Origin: Clostridium guangxiense
GTDB lineage: Bacteria > Bacillota > Clostridia > Clostridiales > Clostridiaceae
Assembly: GCF_021043395.1 (NCBI RefSeq)
Contig: NZ_JAJNKE010000007.1
Span: forward strand, 1 to 61,828
Length of the DNA: 61,828 nucleotides
Direction: 5' to 3'
Made by a program: the position numbers and the translations under genes. This document shows, one piece after another, positions 26,103 to 34,466 of this stretch. Within the stretch, counting starts at the first letter, position 1; every line of letters begins with the position of its first letter. The notes under the pieces were generated by a model. It was not told the origin of the DNA. It made no database searches and worked only from the letters and a program-made list of their open reading frames with translations.

Positions 26103-27341
26103 TTAATCATTATACTTCTTAAAAAGAAGCATAGCATTATGACCACCAAAACCCATAGAATTAGAAAGAGTATACTTTACTTCTGCCTCTCTACCTTTGT
26201 TTGGTACATAATCAAGATCGCATTCTTCATCTTTTTCCTTATACCCTATTGTAGGTGGTATAAAGTTATCTTGAATCGCCTTTACACATATTACAGCTTC
26301 AATTGCTCCTGCCGCTCCAAGTAAATGGCCTGTCATTGATTTTGTTGAGCTTATAGGAATGTTGTATGCATATTCTCCAAAGGCAGCTTTTATTGCAGCT
26401 GTTTCACATTTATCATTATATTGTGTTCCTGTTCCATGTGCATTTATATATGATACTTCTGTTTTGTCTATATTTGCTTCCTCTAATGCAAGCTTCATAG
26501 CTCTAGCTGCTCCTTCACCGCCTGGTGCTGGCGAAGTTATATGATAAGCATCTCCAGTTGCTCCATAGCCTACTACTTCAGCATAAATCTTAGCTCCTCT
26601 TTTTAGAGCATGCTCAAGTTCTTCTAGAATTACTACTGCTGAACCTTCTCCCATTATAAATCCGTTTCTTTCCTTATCAAAAGGAATAGATGCTCTTAAT
26701 GGATCTGTACTTTTATTTAAAGTTGTAGATGCAATAAAACCTGCTACGGATAGAGGTGTTATTCCAGCTTCGCTTCCCCCTGAAATCATTACATCTGCAT
26801 AACCATATTTTATGTTTCTATACGATTCTCCTATAGCATTATTACCAGAAGCGCAGGCTGTAACTATAGTTGTGCAAATACCCTTAGCTCCATACTTTAT
26901 TGCAACATTGCCAGCTGCCATGTTTGCTATAATCATAGGTATTACCATTGGAGAAACTCTGTTAGGTCCCTTTTCCATAAGCTTTGTATGCTGTTCTTCT
27001 ATAGTACTTATTCCACCTATACCAGAGCCTAAAATAACACCAAGTCTTTCTTTATCTAAAGTTTCTACATCTAATTTTGAATCTTCCATAGCCTGACTTG
27101 CTGCTGCCAAAGCAAATTGACAAAATCTATCAGTTCTTTTTGTTTCTTTCTTTTCCATGTAATCTTCCGGATTAAAGTCTTTAACCTCTGCTGCAAGCTT
27201 TGCTTTAAAATCTGTAACATCAAAAGCTTTTATAACATCAATTCCACATTTTCCTTCTTTTATTGAATTCCAAAATGTATCTACATCATTACCAACAGGT
27301 GTTATAGCCCCAAGACCTGTTATTACAACTCTTCTATTCAT
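26103..27341 (-). CDS. fabF: 3-oxoacyl-ACP synthase II
   Basis: A 412-residue condensing enzyme for chain elongation with the Cys-His-His triad: Cys in TACASGNNAIG near 163, His in HGTGTQYND near 302 and His in TGHLLGAAG near 338. N-terminus RRVVITGLGAITPVG. A GTG four codons upstream is possible, but ATG 27341 gives the standard N-terminus. An R2 repeat of about 150 bp separates it from fabG. Confidence 0.96.
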   Translation of the reverse strand: MNRRVVITGLGAITPVGNDVDTFWNSIKEGKCGIDVIKAFDVTDFKAKLAAEVKDFNPEDYMEKKETKRTDRFCQFALAAASQAMEDSKLDVETLDKERLGVILGSGIGGISTIEEQHTKLMEKGPNRVSPMVIPMIIANMAAGNVAIKYGAKGICTTIVTACASGNNAIGESYRNIKYGYADVMISGGSEAGITPLSVAGFIASTTLNKSTDPLRASIPFDKERNGFIMGEGSAVVILEELEHALKRGAKIYAEVVGYGATGDAYHITSPAPGGEGAARAMKLALEEANIDKTEVSYINAHGTGTQYNDKCETAAIKAAFGEYAYNIPISSTKSMTGHLLGAAGAIEAVICVKAIQDNFIPPTIGYKEKDEECDLDYVPNKGREAEVKYTLSNSMGFGGHNAMLLFKKYND

Positions 27342-27428
27342 ATTTACACCCACTTTTCCTACTATATTTTAACGTATGCTGAAATATTAAAATCGCATGG
27401 TTCTTATTCTTACAAGTAACCTATATCA

Positions 27429-27578
27429 GTGCACAATTCACAGTTCACAATTCACAATGATGGTTGATTTTTCTCCGTAAACGGAGAAAAATCTTAAAAA
27501 TAATAAGTTGTAAGATTTTCTGCAAATGCAGAAAATCATCCTTCACTATGAATTGTGCATTGTGAACTGTAAACTGTC
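27429..27578. repeat. R2 palindrome (TTCACAR type) inside the fab operon
   Basis: Left tail ATTCACAGTTCACAATTCAC, then ATGATGGTTGATTTTTCTCC; right tail GAAAATCATCCTTCACTATG and AATTGTGCATTGTGAACTGT. The core holds two small hairpins (TTTTTCTCCG / CGGAGAAAAA and TTTTCTGCA / TGCAGAAAA). It ends at the fabG stop and would be transcribed as a long hairpin. Confidence 0.88.
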
Positions 27579-27579
27579 T

Positions 27580-28329
27580 TTACATTACCATTCCGCCATC
27601 AACCTGCATAACTTGACCGGTTATATATGAAGCCATATCTGAAGCTAAAAATACGACCATATTTGCAACGTCCTCAGCTTCTCCTGGCTTTTTCAATGGT
27701 ATAGTGCTTAGAATGCTTTCCTTTTGTTTATCTGAAAGCTCATCTGTCATATCACTTTTTATAAAACCTGGTGCTACAGCATTAACTGTAATTCCTCTGC
27801 TTCCAAGTTCTTTTGCCAAAGACTTTGTCATTCCTAAAATTCCTGCTTTCGCTGCGCAGTAATTAATTTGCCCTGGATTTCCAACTATCCCCACAACAGA
27901 GGAGATGTTTATTATTCTTCCACCTTTGTTTTTTACCATTAGCGGACTCACATGTCTTATGCAGTTAAAAGTTCCTTTAAGATTTACATTTATAACGTCA
28001 TCAAAATCTTGTTCTTTCATTCTCATTACTAGACCATCTCTTGTTATTCCTGCATTATTAACAAGGATATCAACTTTTCCAAACTCAGATTTTGCCTTTT
28101 TTATTACTTCTTCAGCTTCGTCAAACTTACTTATATCTGCTTTTACTGAAACAGCTTTTACTCCTTTAGCTTCTATTTCTTTTATAAGTTCTTCTGTTTC
28201 ACTTTCACTACTTCTATAATTTAAGACTAAATTAGCTCCCGCATCTGCTAATTTTAGCGCTATTGCTCTTCCAATTCCCCTTCCTGCACCAGTTACTACT
28301 GCAACTTTTCCCGAAAGTAACTTTTCCAT
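27580..28329 (-). CDS. fabG: 3-oxoacyl-ACP reductase
   Basis: A 249-residue short-chain dehydrogenase using NADPH. Cofactor loop TGAGRGIGRAIA at 14-25, NNAG near 89, catalytic Ser in INISSVVG near 140 and Tyr/Lys in YCAAKAG near 155-161. The C-terminus GQVMQVDGGMVM is typical. A well-spaced ribosome site precedes ATG; fabD lies 28 bases upstream. Confidence 0.96.
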   Translation of the reverse strand: MEKLLSGKVAVVTGAGRGIGRAIALKLADAGANLVLNYRSSESETEELIKEIEAKGVKAVSVKADISKFDEAEEVIKKAKSEFGKVDILVNNAGITRDGLVMRMKEQDFDDVINVNLKGTFNCIRHVSPLMVKNKGGRIINISSVVGIVGNPGQINYCAAKAGILGMTKSLAKELGSRGITVNAVAPGFIKSDMTDELSDKQKESILSTIPLKKPGEAEDVANMVVFLASDMASYITGQVMQVDGGMVM

Positions 28330-28357
28330 AATATCCTCCCTCTAACGCCATAAATTT

Positions 28358-29299
28358 TTATAGGCGTTCTTTTAAATCACAGTTTAACTTATTCAAGCCT
28401 TCTACATCCTCAACGTTAAATACCTTTACGCTTCTATCTATTTTCTTTATAAACATTGTTAAGGTCTTTCCTGGCCCGAGTTCAATAAACGTATCAACAC
28501 CGTCATTTATCATTCTTCTTATGGAATCTTCCCATAATACCGAACTCATAACTTGCCTTCTTAAAAGGTCTTTTACTTCACTTTCACTTTTTATATAATC
28601 ACCTGTAACATTAGTTATTATAGGTATATTCATTTTTCCTATTGATATCTCTTCAAGCTCACAAGTTAACTTTTTTGCTGCTGAATTTAGCATAGATGTA
28701 TGAAAAGGCCCACTTACAGAAAGCATAACAACCTTTCTAGCACCTTTTTCTTTTAACTTTTCTGCTGCTATCTCCACAGCTTTCACTTCTCCTGCTATTA
28801 CTATTTGTCCTGGACAATTATAATTTGCTATTTCAACTATTCCAAAGCTTTTGCATTCCTCTAAGACTTCTTTTATTACCTCTCTATCAAGCCCTAAAAC
28901 TGCTGCCATAGTTCCTTTACCCTCTGGAACAGCCTCCTGCATATATTTTCCCCTTTTTTTAACAAGTTTAATCGCCTTTTCAAAATCAAAGGTTCCACTG
29001 CAAATATGAGCTGTATACTCACCCAAGCTTAAACCAGCAACAACATCAGGACGTATTCCCTTTTCCATAACAACTGCCATAGCCGCTGTACTTACTGCCA
29101 ATATTGCTGGTTGGGTATTTTCAGTTTTATCGAGTTCTTCCTTACTTCCTTCAAAACATAAATCGCTTATTTTAAAGCCAAGTGCTTCATCCGCTCTTTT
29201 AAATATATCCTTACAACAATCAAATTCGTCATAAAGCTTTTTCCCCATTCCAACATACTGTGCACCTTGACCTGCAAAAACAAATGCTATCTTACTCAC
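28358..29299 (-). CDS. fabD: Malonyl-CoA:ACP transacylase
   Basis: A 313-residue acyltransferase loading malonate onto ACP. N-terminus FVFAGQGAQYVGMG, nucleophile Ser in GLSLGEYTAH near 92, catalytic His in GPFHTSML near 200, closing motif ELGPGKTL. The start codon is GTG with AAGGATGTG upstream, six bases after the fabK stop. Confidence 0.95.
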   Translation of the reverse strand: MSKIAFVFAGQGAQYVGMGKKLYDEFDCCKDIFKRADEALGFKISDLCFEGSKEELDKTENTQPAILAVSTAAMAVVMEKGIRPDVVAGLSLGEYTAHICSGTFDFEKAIKLVKKRGKYMQEAVPEGKGTMAAVLGLDREVIKEVLEECKSFGIVEIANYNCPGQIVIAGEVKAVEIAAEKLKEKGARKVVMLSVSGPFHTSMLNSAAKKLTCELEEISIGKMNIPIITNVTGDYIKSESEVKDLLRRQVMSSVLWEDSIRRMINDGVDTFIELGPGKTLTMFIKKIDRSVKVFNVEDVEGLNKLNCDLKERL

Positions 29300-29305
29300 G
29301 CTTAT

Positions 29306-30244
29306 TCACATCCTTTTGCTAATTCCAGCTTCGACTTTTTTTGCCTCGGAAAACATTTCTTTAATTATCTCGCTGCAAGTTTGTTCCCTATTTACAAGAC
29401 CTGCAATTTGTCCTGCCATAACAGAACCATTGTCAACATCTCCATCTCTTACAGCTCTTGGGAGTGCTCCTCTTCCCAAATTCTCAAATTCCTCTGGCAA
29501 GCCACCATTCTTCTCTAAAAGTTGAAATTGTCTTACAAGCTTATTTCTTAAAACTCTTACTGGATGTCCTGTTGGTCTTCCTGTAACCTGTGTGTCTATA
29601 TCCTTTGCCTTCAAAACCTTATCTTTATAATTTTGATGAACAGTACATTCCTTTGCAACCAAAAATCTAGTTCCAACTTGAACACCAACTGCTCCTAATG
29701 CCAATGCCGCAACTACACCTCTTCCATCTCCTATACCTCCTGCTGCAATAACAGGTATATTTACAGCGTCAACAACTTGTGGAACAAGAGCCATGGTAGT
29801 TAATTCTCCAACGTGTCCTCCGGATTCACATCCTTCAGCAATTACTGCATCTACACCGCATCTTTCCATTCTTCTAGCAAGTGCTACTGATGCTACAACA
29901 GGAATCACCTTTATATTGTTTTCTTTCCACATTTCTATATATTTACCTGGATTACCTGCTCCTGTAGTTACAACTTTTACGCCTTCCTCACAAACCATTT
30001 TTGCAACTTCTTCAGCATTATCACTTAAAAGCATTATATTTACACCAAAAGGCTTATCTGTCAATTCTTTTGTCCTTCTTATTTGCTCTCTTACATATTC
30101 CGTAGGTGCATTGGCAGCCGCTATAATTCCAAGTCCTCCTGCATTTGATACTGCTGAGGCAAGAGAACTATCTGCTACCCAAGCCATACCCCCTTGAATT
30201 ATAGGGTACTCTATACCAACCATATCACAAAATAATGATTTCAA
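29306..30244 (-). CDS. fabK: Enoyl-ACP reductase II (FMN-dependent)
   Basis: A 312-residue TIM-barrel flavoprotein for the last step of each elongation round. Marks: IEYPIIQGGMAWVADSSLA, GAGNPGKYIEMW, AEGCESGGHVGELTTMALV, PVIAAGGIGDGRGV and GTRFLVAKE. The start is taken as TTG 30244, preceded by GGGAGGAAG at 7 bases; the longer frame would begin inside the R2 repeat at 30265-30418 and add 31 unlikely residues. FabK-type enzymes are insensitive to triclosan. No FabI gene is visible here. Confidence 0.94.
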   Translation of the reverse strand: MKSLFCDMVGIEYPIIQGGMAWVADSSLASAVSNAGGLGIIAAANAPTEYVREQIRRTKELTDKPFGVNIMLLSDNAEEVAKMVCEEGVKVVTTGAGNPGKYIEMWKENNIKVIPVVASVALARRMERCGVDAVIAEGCESGGHVGELTTMALVPQVVDAVNIPVIAAGGIGDGRGVVAALALGAVGVQVGTRFLVAKECTVHQNYKDKVLKAKDIDTQVTGRPTGHPVRVLRNKLVRQFQLLEKNGGLPEEFENLGRGALPRAVRDGDVDNGSVMAGQIAGLVNREQTCSEIIKEMFSEAKKVEAGISKRM

Positions 30245-30264
30245 ATTAACTTCCTCCCACTTAA

Positions 30265-30418
30265 TCAGAGTACAGTTGACAGAGTATAAAGTACAGTTAA
30301 GGAAAATTTTTCTGCCAAAAACAGGAAATTTATTCACATAATTTAATTAAAGATTTATCCGACATAAGGAAGATAAATCAACCTTCACTGTACTTTGTTT
30401 TCTATACTTTGCGCTCTT
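30265..30418. repeat. R2 palindrome (AGTACAR type) between acpP and fabK
   Basis: Tail CAGAGTACAGTTGACAGAGT, then GTACAGTTAAGG; right side AAATCAACCTTCACTGTACT and ATACTTTGCGCTCT. The centre is degenerate. It ends 20 bases before the fabK TTG start. The rest of the 242-bp gap is A/T-rich with nothing recognisable. Confidence 0.85.
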
Positions 30419-30486
30419 GTTTTTCTACGATTACTTGTAAAATCTTAATAATCAAAATTCAAATATTTCATATATATAAAAAAGTA

Positions 30487-30717
30487 TTATTCCTCGCCAG
30501 TTTTTTCTTGAATAAATTTTACTGCATCACCAATCGTATTTATATCATCTGTATCTTCTATTTGAATATTAAACTCATCTTCAAGTTCCATAATTATCTG
30601 AAATAAATCCAATGAATCCGCATTTAAATCCCCTTGAAAAGATGTTTCCATTGTAAGTGTCGATGTATCTACCCCTAGTTGTTCTGCCGTTATTGATTTT
30701 ATTTTTTCAAATATCAT
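30487..30717 (-). CDS. acpP: Acyl carrier protein
   Basis: A 76-residue acidic helical protein. The phosphopantetheine serine is in DLNADSLDLFQ (residue ~36), followed by the usual ELEDEFNIQIEDTD helix. It carries growing acyl chains for all Fab enzymes around it. Ribosome site AGGAGG 7 bases before ATG. Confidence 0.96.
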   Translation of the reverse strand: MIFEKIKSITAEQLGVDTSTLTMETSFQGDLNADSLDLFQIIMELEDEFNIQIEDTDDINTIGDAVKFIQEKTGEE

Positions 30718-30743
30718 AATTTGCCTCCTAATATATTAATTTG

Positions 30744-30794
30744 GAACTTTGTTTTAAATAAGTGTTAATTTCTAAATTTCTTTAAAACAAAGCA
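30744..30794. repeat. R5 palindrome between fabH and acpP
   Basis: ACTTTGTTTTAAATAAGTGT followed by TAATTTC and the inverted arm TTTAAAACAAAGCA. A second copy with the same TTTAAATAAGTGTTAATTT centre lies at 56579-56629. Confidence 0.7.
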
Positions 30795-30800
30795 CGATTT

Positions 30801-31778
30801 TTAAATTGTCCATTTAACTAATACAGATCCCCAAGTAAGTCCTCCTCCAAAGCCTACAAATATAACTTTGTTTCCTTTTTTTAAGAGACCTTGTTTATTC
30901 ATTTCATCTAATGCAAGAGGAATACTTGCCCCTGATGTGTTTCCATACTTGTTCAAATTCACAAAGAATTTATTCATATCTATTTTTAATTTTTTAGCTA
31001 CAAATTCTATTATTCTTATATTTGCCTGATGAGGAACAATATAATCAATATCTTCAATGCTGTTTTGAGTTGTTTCAAGTACTTTTTCAATTGAGCTAGC
31101 CATTACTTTTACTGCAAACTTAAAAACATCCTTGCCACTCATAGTAATTTTATCTTTTACATCCAAGCTATTATACATAAATGGATTTTTATTTTGAGCA
31201 GCAAAACAGTGTAAAAATTCTCTTCCTTTTACACCATCCGAAGCCATATAGGTTTTTATTATTCCCTCTTCTCCAGCCCTTAAAACCATAGCCCCTGAAC
31301 CATCTCCAAAAAGAACACAGGTATTTCTATCCTTCCAATCCATTATCTTAGACAAAACCTCTGCTCCTACTACAAGTGCGTTTTTATACTCACCCGTTTT
31401 TATATATTGAACAGCTGTATTAAGAGCAAATATAAATCCCGTACAAGCTGCACTCACGTCAAAACACACAGCATTAGTTGCCCCTATTAATTCTTGGACA
31501 ATGCAAGCTGTAGATGGTACATAAGAATCTGGACTAGTAGTTGCAATTATTATAAGATCTATGTCTTTAGCATCCAATTTGGCACTTTTTAATGCCTCTA
31601 ATGCTGCTTTTGCAGCTAAATCAGATGTATTCTCACCTAAGGAAATTCTTCTTTCACTTATACCTGTTCTTGTTGATATCCATTCATCACTAGTTTCAAC
31701 TATAGTAGATAATTCATCATTTGTAACTATTCTTTGTGGAACATAACTTCCTGTCCCTATAATTTCAACATTTTTCAC
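30801..31778 (-). CDS. fabH: 3-oxoacyl-ACP synthase III
   Basis: A 325-residue initiating condensing enzyme that joins acetyl-CoA to malonyl-ACP. Triad: Cys near 113 in DVSAACTGFIFAL, His in VPHQANIRI near 250, Asn in NKYGNTSGASIPLAL near 280. N-terminus IIGTGSYVPQRIVTNDEL is standard. It follows the regulator gene by 4 bases. Confidence 0.96.
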   Translation of the reverse strand: MKNVEIIGTGSYVPQRIVTNDELSTIVETSDEWISTRTGISERRISLGENTSDLAAKAALEALKSAKLDAKDIDLIIIATTSPDSYVPSTACIVQELIGATNAVCFDVSAACTGFIFALNTAVQYIKTGEYKNALVVGAEVLSKIMDWKDRNTCVLFGDGSGAMVLRAGEEGIIKTYMASDGVKGREFLHCFAAQNKNPFMYNSLDVKDKITMSGKDVFKFAVKVMASSIEKVLETTQNSIEDIDYIVPHQANIRIIEFVAKKLKIDMNKFFVNLNKYGNTSGASIPLALDEMNKQGLLKKGNKVIFVGFGGGLTWGSVLVKWTI

Positions 31779-31782
31779 TTTA

Positions 31783-32238
31783 TCAGCCCTTTTTTATATT
31801 GTATTTTGATCTGAAAAACTCATTTAATTTTTCAAGTGCAGAAGTAAGCACATTTTCTTCCTCTTCACTAAGTCCTTCGATAGTAGACTTAACCATATCA
31901 GAATGAAATTTTTTATGGATTCTATAAGCCAGCTTTCCTTTTCTTGTAAGTGCTATCTTTACGACTCTCCTATCCTTATCCCATCTCTGTCTTTCAACAT
32001 ATCCCTTTTTCACAAGATTACCTATGGCAATTGTAAGTGTACCAACCGTTATCCCTAGATCGCTTGCTACTTCAGACATAGTTCTAGGCACATACATACC
32101 TATAGCTTCTATCGTGTGCATTTCTGTAATAGAAATATCACTGAATGCTCCTTCTTTAAGTGCTGTTTGTTCTATAGTTAAAATATCATTAAAAAGCTCA
32201 ACTAAAACCTCATTAATAACACTAATTGTTTTATTCAC
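31783..32238 (-). CDS. fabT: MarR-family repressor of fatty-acid synthesis (FabT-like)
   Basis: A 151-residue winged-helix protein (HTH TMSEVASDLGITVGTLTIAIGNLVKKGYV near 59-87, wing KDRRVVKIALTRKG), first gene of the fab/acc operon, as FabT is in streptococci. The start is set at GTG 32238 with GGTGAT before it: the longer frame begins upstream of the predicted transcription start and reads through the operator. Two copies of TTTGATNATCNAA overlap and follow its -10 box, implying autoregulation of the operon. In known FabT, long-chain acyl-ACP is corepressor. Confidence 0.87.
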   Translation of the reverse strand: MNKTISVINEVLVELFNDILTIEQTALKEGAFSDISITEMHTIEAIGMYVPRTMSEVASDLGITVGTLTIAIGNLVKKGYVERQRWDKDRRVVKIALTRKGKLAYRIHKKFHSDMVKSTIEGLSEEEENVLTSALEKLNEFFRSKYNIKKG

Positions 32239-32254
32239 ATTTATCACCATTTCA

Positions 32255-32312
32255 TTTTGATAATCGAATATTTTGATAATCAAAGTATATATTAATTAGA
32301 AAATTATGTCAA
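32255..32312 (-). promoter_or_regulatory. fab operon promoter with double FabT-like operator
   Basis: TTGACA (32307-32312), 17 bases, TATACT (32284-32289) on the minus strand. TTTGATAATCAAA (32272-32284) abuts the -10 box and a second site with one mismatch, TTTGATAATCGAA (32256-32268), follows 16 bases away. The palindrome resembles the published FabT box. Confidence 0.8.
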
Positions 32313-32322
32313 TGCTGTTACA

Positions 32323-33396
32323 TTATAAATTTTTTTCAGCATCTTCTACAAGTTCCTTCATAAGCTCCGAAACTTTTACAATTTTATTGATTTTATAAGA
32401 TTTTGCTCCTGTAAACACAAGTGCATCATCAATATCTCCATTAACAGCATTTATAAGTGCTTTTGATATACAATATGGAGTATTTTTAGGATTACATGGT
32501 TTTAAACAATTGTAACATTTCTTGATTGCAACACCATCACCATGAACATTTTTTATAAAATTATTATTCAATGCTCTTCCCGGCATACCAACAGGACTTT
32601 TAACTATTTTTATATCACTTTCCTTAGCATTAACAATAGCCATTTTATATTTTATATCGGCATCACATTCTTCTGTTGCTATAAATCTAGTTGCCACTTG
32701 TACCCCTGCTGCACCAAGTTTTATATACTCAGCAATTTCCTTTCCTTCTGAAATTCCTCCGCCACATATGACAGGAATCTTTCTCCCATACTTTTCTCCA
32801 AAAGGCTTTACCGCCTCAATAACTTCCACAAGTATATCTGAAAGTTTTCTTTTTTTGCCATCTTCAAGTTCCTCTGGCTTAAATCCTAGATGTCCACCTG
32901 CTTCCGGTCCTTCAACTACAACCAAGTCTGGTATTCTTTTATGATGCTTATCCCAAAGTTTGCATATTACTGATGCTGCTTTACCAGATGATGCTATAGG
33001 AGCTATTTTCACATTACTTCCTTCGACAAGTTTAGGTAAGCTGGTTGGAAGTCCTGCTCCAGATACAATCATATCTATACCTGCATCTACAGCGGCCTTT
33101 ACAAGGTCATCATAATGATTTAAAGCCACCATAAGATTTACAGCAATTATTCCTTTTGGACTAATTTCTCTTGCTTTTTTTATATGTTTTTTTAATGCTC
33201 TTATATTTGCATCTAATGTATTCACCTCAAAATCAGGCTCATCAAATCCAATTTGAACTCCTGATATAGTTCCTACTCCTCCGCAGTTTGCTACTGCTCC
33301 TGCTAGTCCTGAACGTGATATACCAACTCCCATTCCGCCCTGCACTATTGGCACCTCGGCTTTTAATTCTCCAATTAGTAAAGGAGGTAATTTCAT
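32323..33396 (-). CDS. FabK-like / nitronate monooxygenase family flavoprotein
   Basis: A 357-residue FMN TIM-barrel protein of the 2-nitropropane dioxygenase family, distinct from the FabK in the operon. Marks: VPIVQGGMGVGIS at 16-28, IVSGAGLPTSLP, VEGPEAGGHLGF near 160-171, PVICGGGISEG, GVQVATRFIATEE. A Cys cluster near 296-314 (CYNCLKPCNPKNTPYC) is absent from FabK and could bind a metal or Fe-S cluster. It has its own promoter with the FabT-like double operator, so a lipid-linked role such as a second enoyl reductase is possible; nitronate oxidation is the alternative. Confidence 0.85.
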   Translation of the reverse strand: MKLPPLLIGELKAEVPIVQGGMGVGISRSGLAGAVANCGGVGTISGVQIGFDEPDFEVNTLDANIRALKKHIKKAREISPKGIIAVNLMVALNHYDDLVKAAVDAGIDMIVSGAGLPTSLPKLVEGSNVKIAPIASSGKAASVICKLWDKHHKRIPDLVVVEGPEAGGHLGFKPEELEDGKKRKLSDILVEVIEAVKPFGEKYGRKIPVICGGGISEGKEIAEYIKLGAAGVQVATRFIATEECDADIKYKMAIVNAKESDIKIVKSPVGMPGRALNNNFIKNVHGDGVAIKKCYNCLKPCNPKNTPYCISKALINAVNGDIDDALVFTGAKSYKINKIVKVSELMKELVEDAEKNL

Positions 33397-33429
33397 TCTA
33401 ATCTCTCCCTTTTAAAGAGTCACTGTATT

Positions 33430-33508
33430 GAAACTTAATTTATACATGTTTCAAAATGATATATCCAAGGCATTATGAGACATGTATAAATTAAAAGTTG
33501 AGTCGGCA
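33430..33508. repeat. Single palindrome in the leader of the NMO-like gene
   Basis: Arms AACTTAATTTATACATGT / ACATGTATAAATTAAAAGTT, about 22 bp, with a 26-base centre. Same size class as R3 but a different arm sequence. It lies in the 5' leader of the NMO-like gene. Confidence 0.65.
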
Positions 33509-33522
33509 ACTCTATATTTTAT

Positions 33523-33579
33523 ATTGATATTCAGATATTTTGATAATCAAAGTATATACAAAAAGAATATTAGTGTCAA
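33523..33579 (-). promoter_or_regulatory. Promoter and FabT-like operator of the NMO-like gene
   Basis: TTGACA (33574-33579), 17 bases, TATACT (33551-33556). TTTGATAATCAAA (33539-33551) overlaps the -10 end; a decayed second site (TTGATATTCAGA) follows with the same 16-base period seen at the fab operon. Confidence 0.78.
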
Positions 33580-33639
33580 CTAATATCCTTTTCAAAATAT
33601 ATTAATAATATGTAACTTTTAACCAAGTCACTTTAATTC

Positions 33640-34254
33640 CTAGACCACCACTCCTATTTCTTCTAACTCTCTCTCCATAGTTTCAAACCCTTTAAACACA
33701 ACTCCATGAAGTCCAAGTTTTTTTGCCGCCTCAATATTTTGCAGCGTATCATCTATAAATACACTTTCATCTGGCTTTAAATTATACTTATCCATTAAAG
33801 CCTTATATATTGCAGGTTCTGGTTTTAATAGCTTAACTCTATAAGATATAATCTCTCCATCTACATTTCTTATAAAATCATATTTGCTGCTTATAAGTTC
33901 AAATGCCTTTAAATGATAATTAGAAAGTAAATATATCTTATATCCTTTTTTCTTCATGCTTTTTAAAAATTCTGAAGTTCCTTCAACAGGTAAGTGCATC
34001 TCACACCAAGTTGCCATAACTTCTTTTATCTCATTTTCGTGTTTAGGATCTCTGCTGCAAAATCTATCAATTGCCTCTTCATCCGTAATTGTTCCCCTAT
34101 CAAGTTCAATCCATTCTTTACTTAGAAAAATATTTTTATATAAAGAATTTACTAATTTTTCATCTTTAAAATTGTTTTTAAGAAATTCCATTGGTGTAAA
34201 TTTCAAAAGAACATTTCCAATATCAAAAATTATGTTTTTAATCAATCTAACCAT
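33640..34254 (-). CDS. HAD-superfamily hydrolase
   Basis: A 204-residue haloacid-dehalogenase-type phosphatase of the YihX-like group. Motif I is FDIGNVLL (the second Asp of the usual DxD is replaced, as FDxGN is common in this group), motif II YLLSNY, motif III Lys in LLKPEPAIY and motif IV FIDDTLQNIEAA. Substrate unknown. The start is set at ATG 34254 (MVRLIKNIIFD): the longer frame begins inside the R2 repeat that abuts the gene. No promoter can be seen between the repeat and the gene. Confidence 0.82.
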   Translation of the reverse strand: MVRLIKNIIFDIGNVLLKFTPMEFLKNNFKDEKLVNSLYKNIFLSKEWIELDRGTITDEEAIDRFCSRDPKHENEIKEVMATWCEMHLPVEGTSEFLKSMKKKGYKIYLLSNYHLKAFELISSKYDFIRNVDGEIISYRVKLLKPEPAIYKALMDKYNLKPDESVFIDDTLQNIEAAKKLGLHGVVFKGFETMERELEEIGVVV

Positions 34255-34262
34255 CCCCATTC

Positions 34263-34461
34263 CAGAGTATAGATGACAGAGTACAAAGTACAATGAAGGA
34301 TGATTTATTCTCCTCACGTCAGATAAATTTTTAAACTTATAAAATATAATGATGTTCAGCTAAACTGAACAAATTAGGCGTCACACTTTAAGTTCTAAAA
34401 TTTTCTGTAAAAACAGAAAGTTAACCTTCACTGTACTCTGTTCTCTGTACTTTGTACTCTA
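34263..34461. repeat. R2 palindrome (AGTACAR type)
   Basis: Left tail GACAGAGTACAAAGTACAAT then GAAGGATGATTTATTC; right tail GTTAACCTTCACTGTACTCT then CTGTACTTTGTACTCT. Core GATGTTCAGC / GCTAAACTGAAC. It fills the gap between the DAHP synthase stop and the HAD gene start. Confidence 0.88.
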
Positions 34462-34466
34462 TTTTA

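Noticed and set aside
30245-30337. N-terminal extension of fabK into the upstream repeat
   Set aside because: The added 31 residues come from R2 sequence; TTG 30244 has a well-placed GGGAGG and gives the normal FabK length.
32239-32283. Longer N-terminus for the FabT-like protein
   Set aside because: It would begin at or upstream of the predicted transcription start and translate through the operator; GTG 32238 has a ribosome site.
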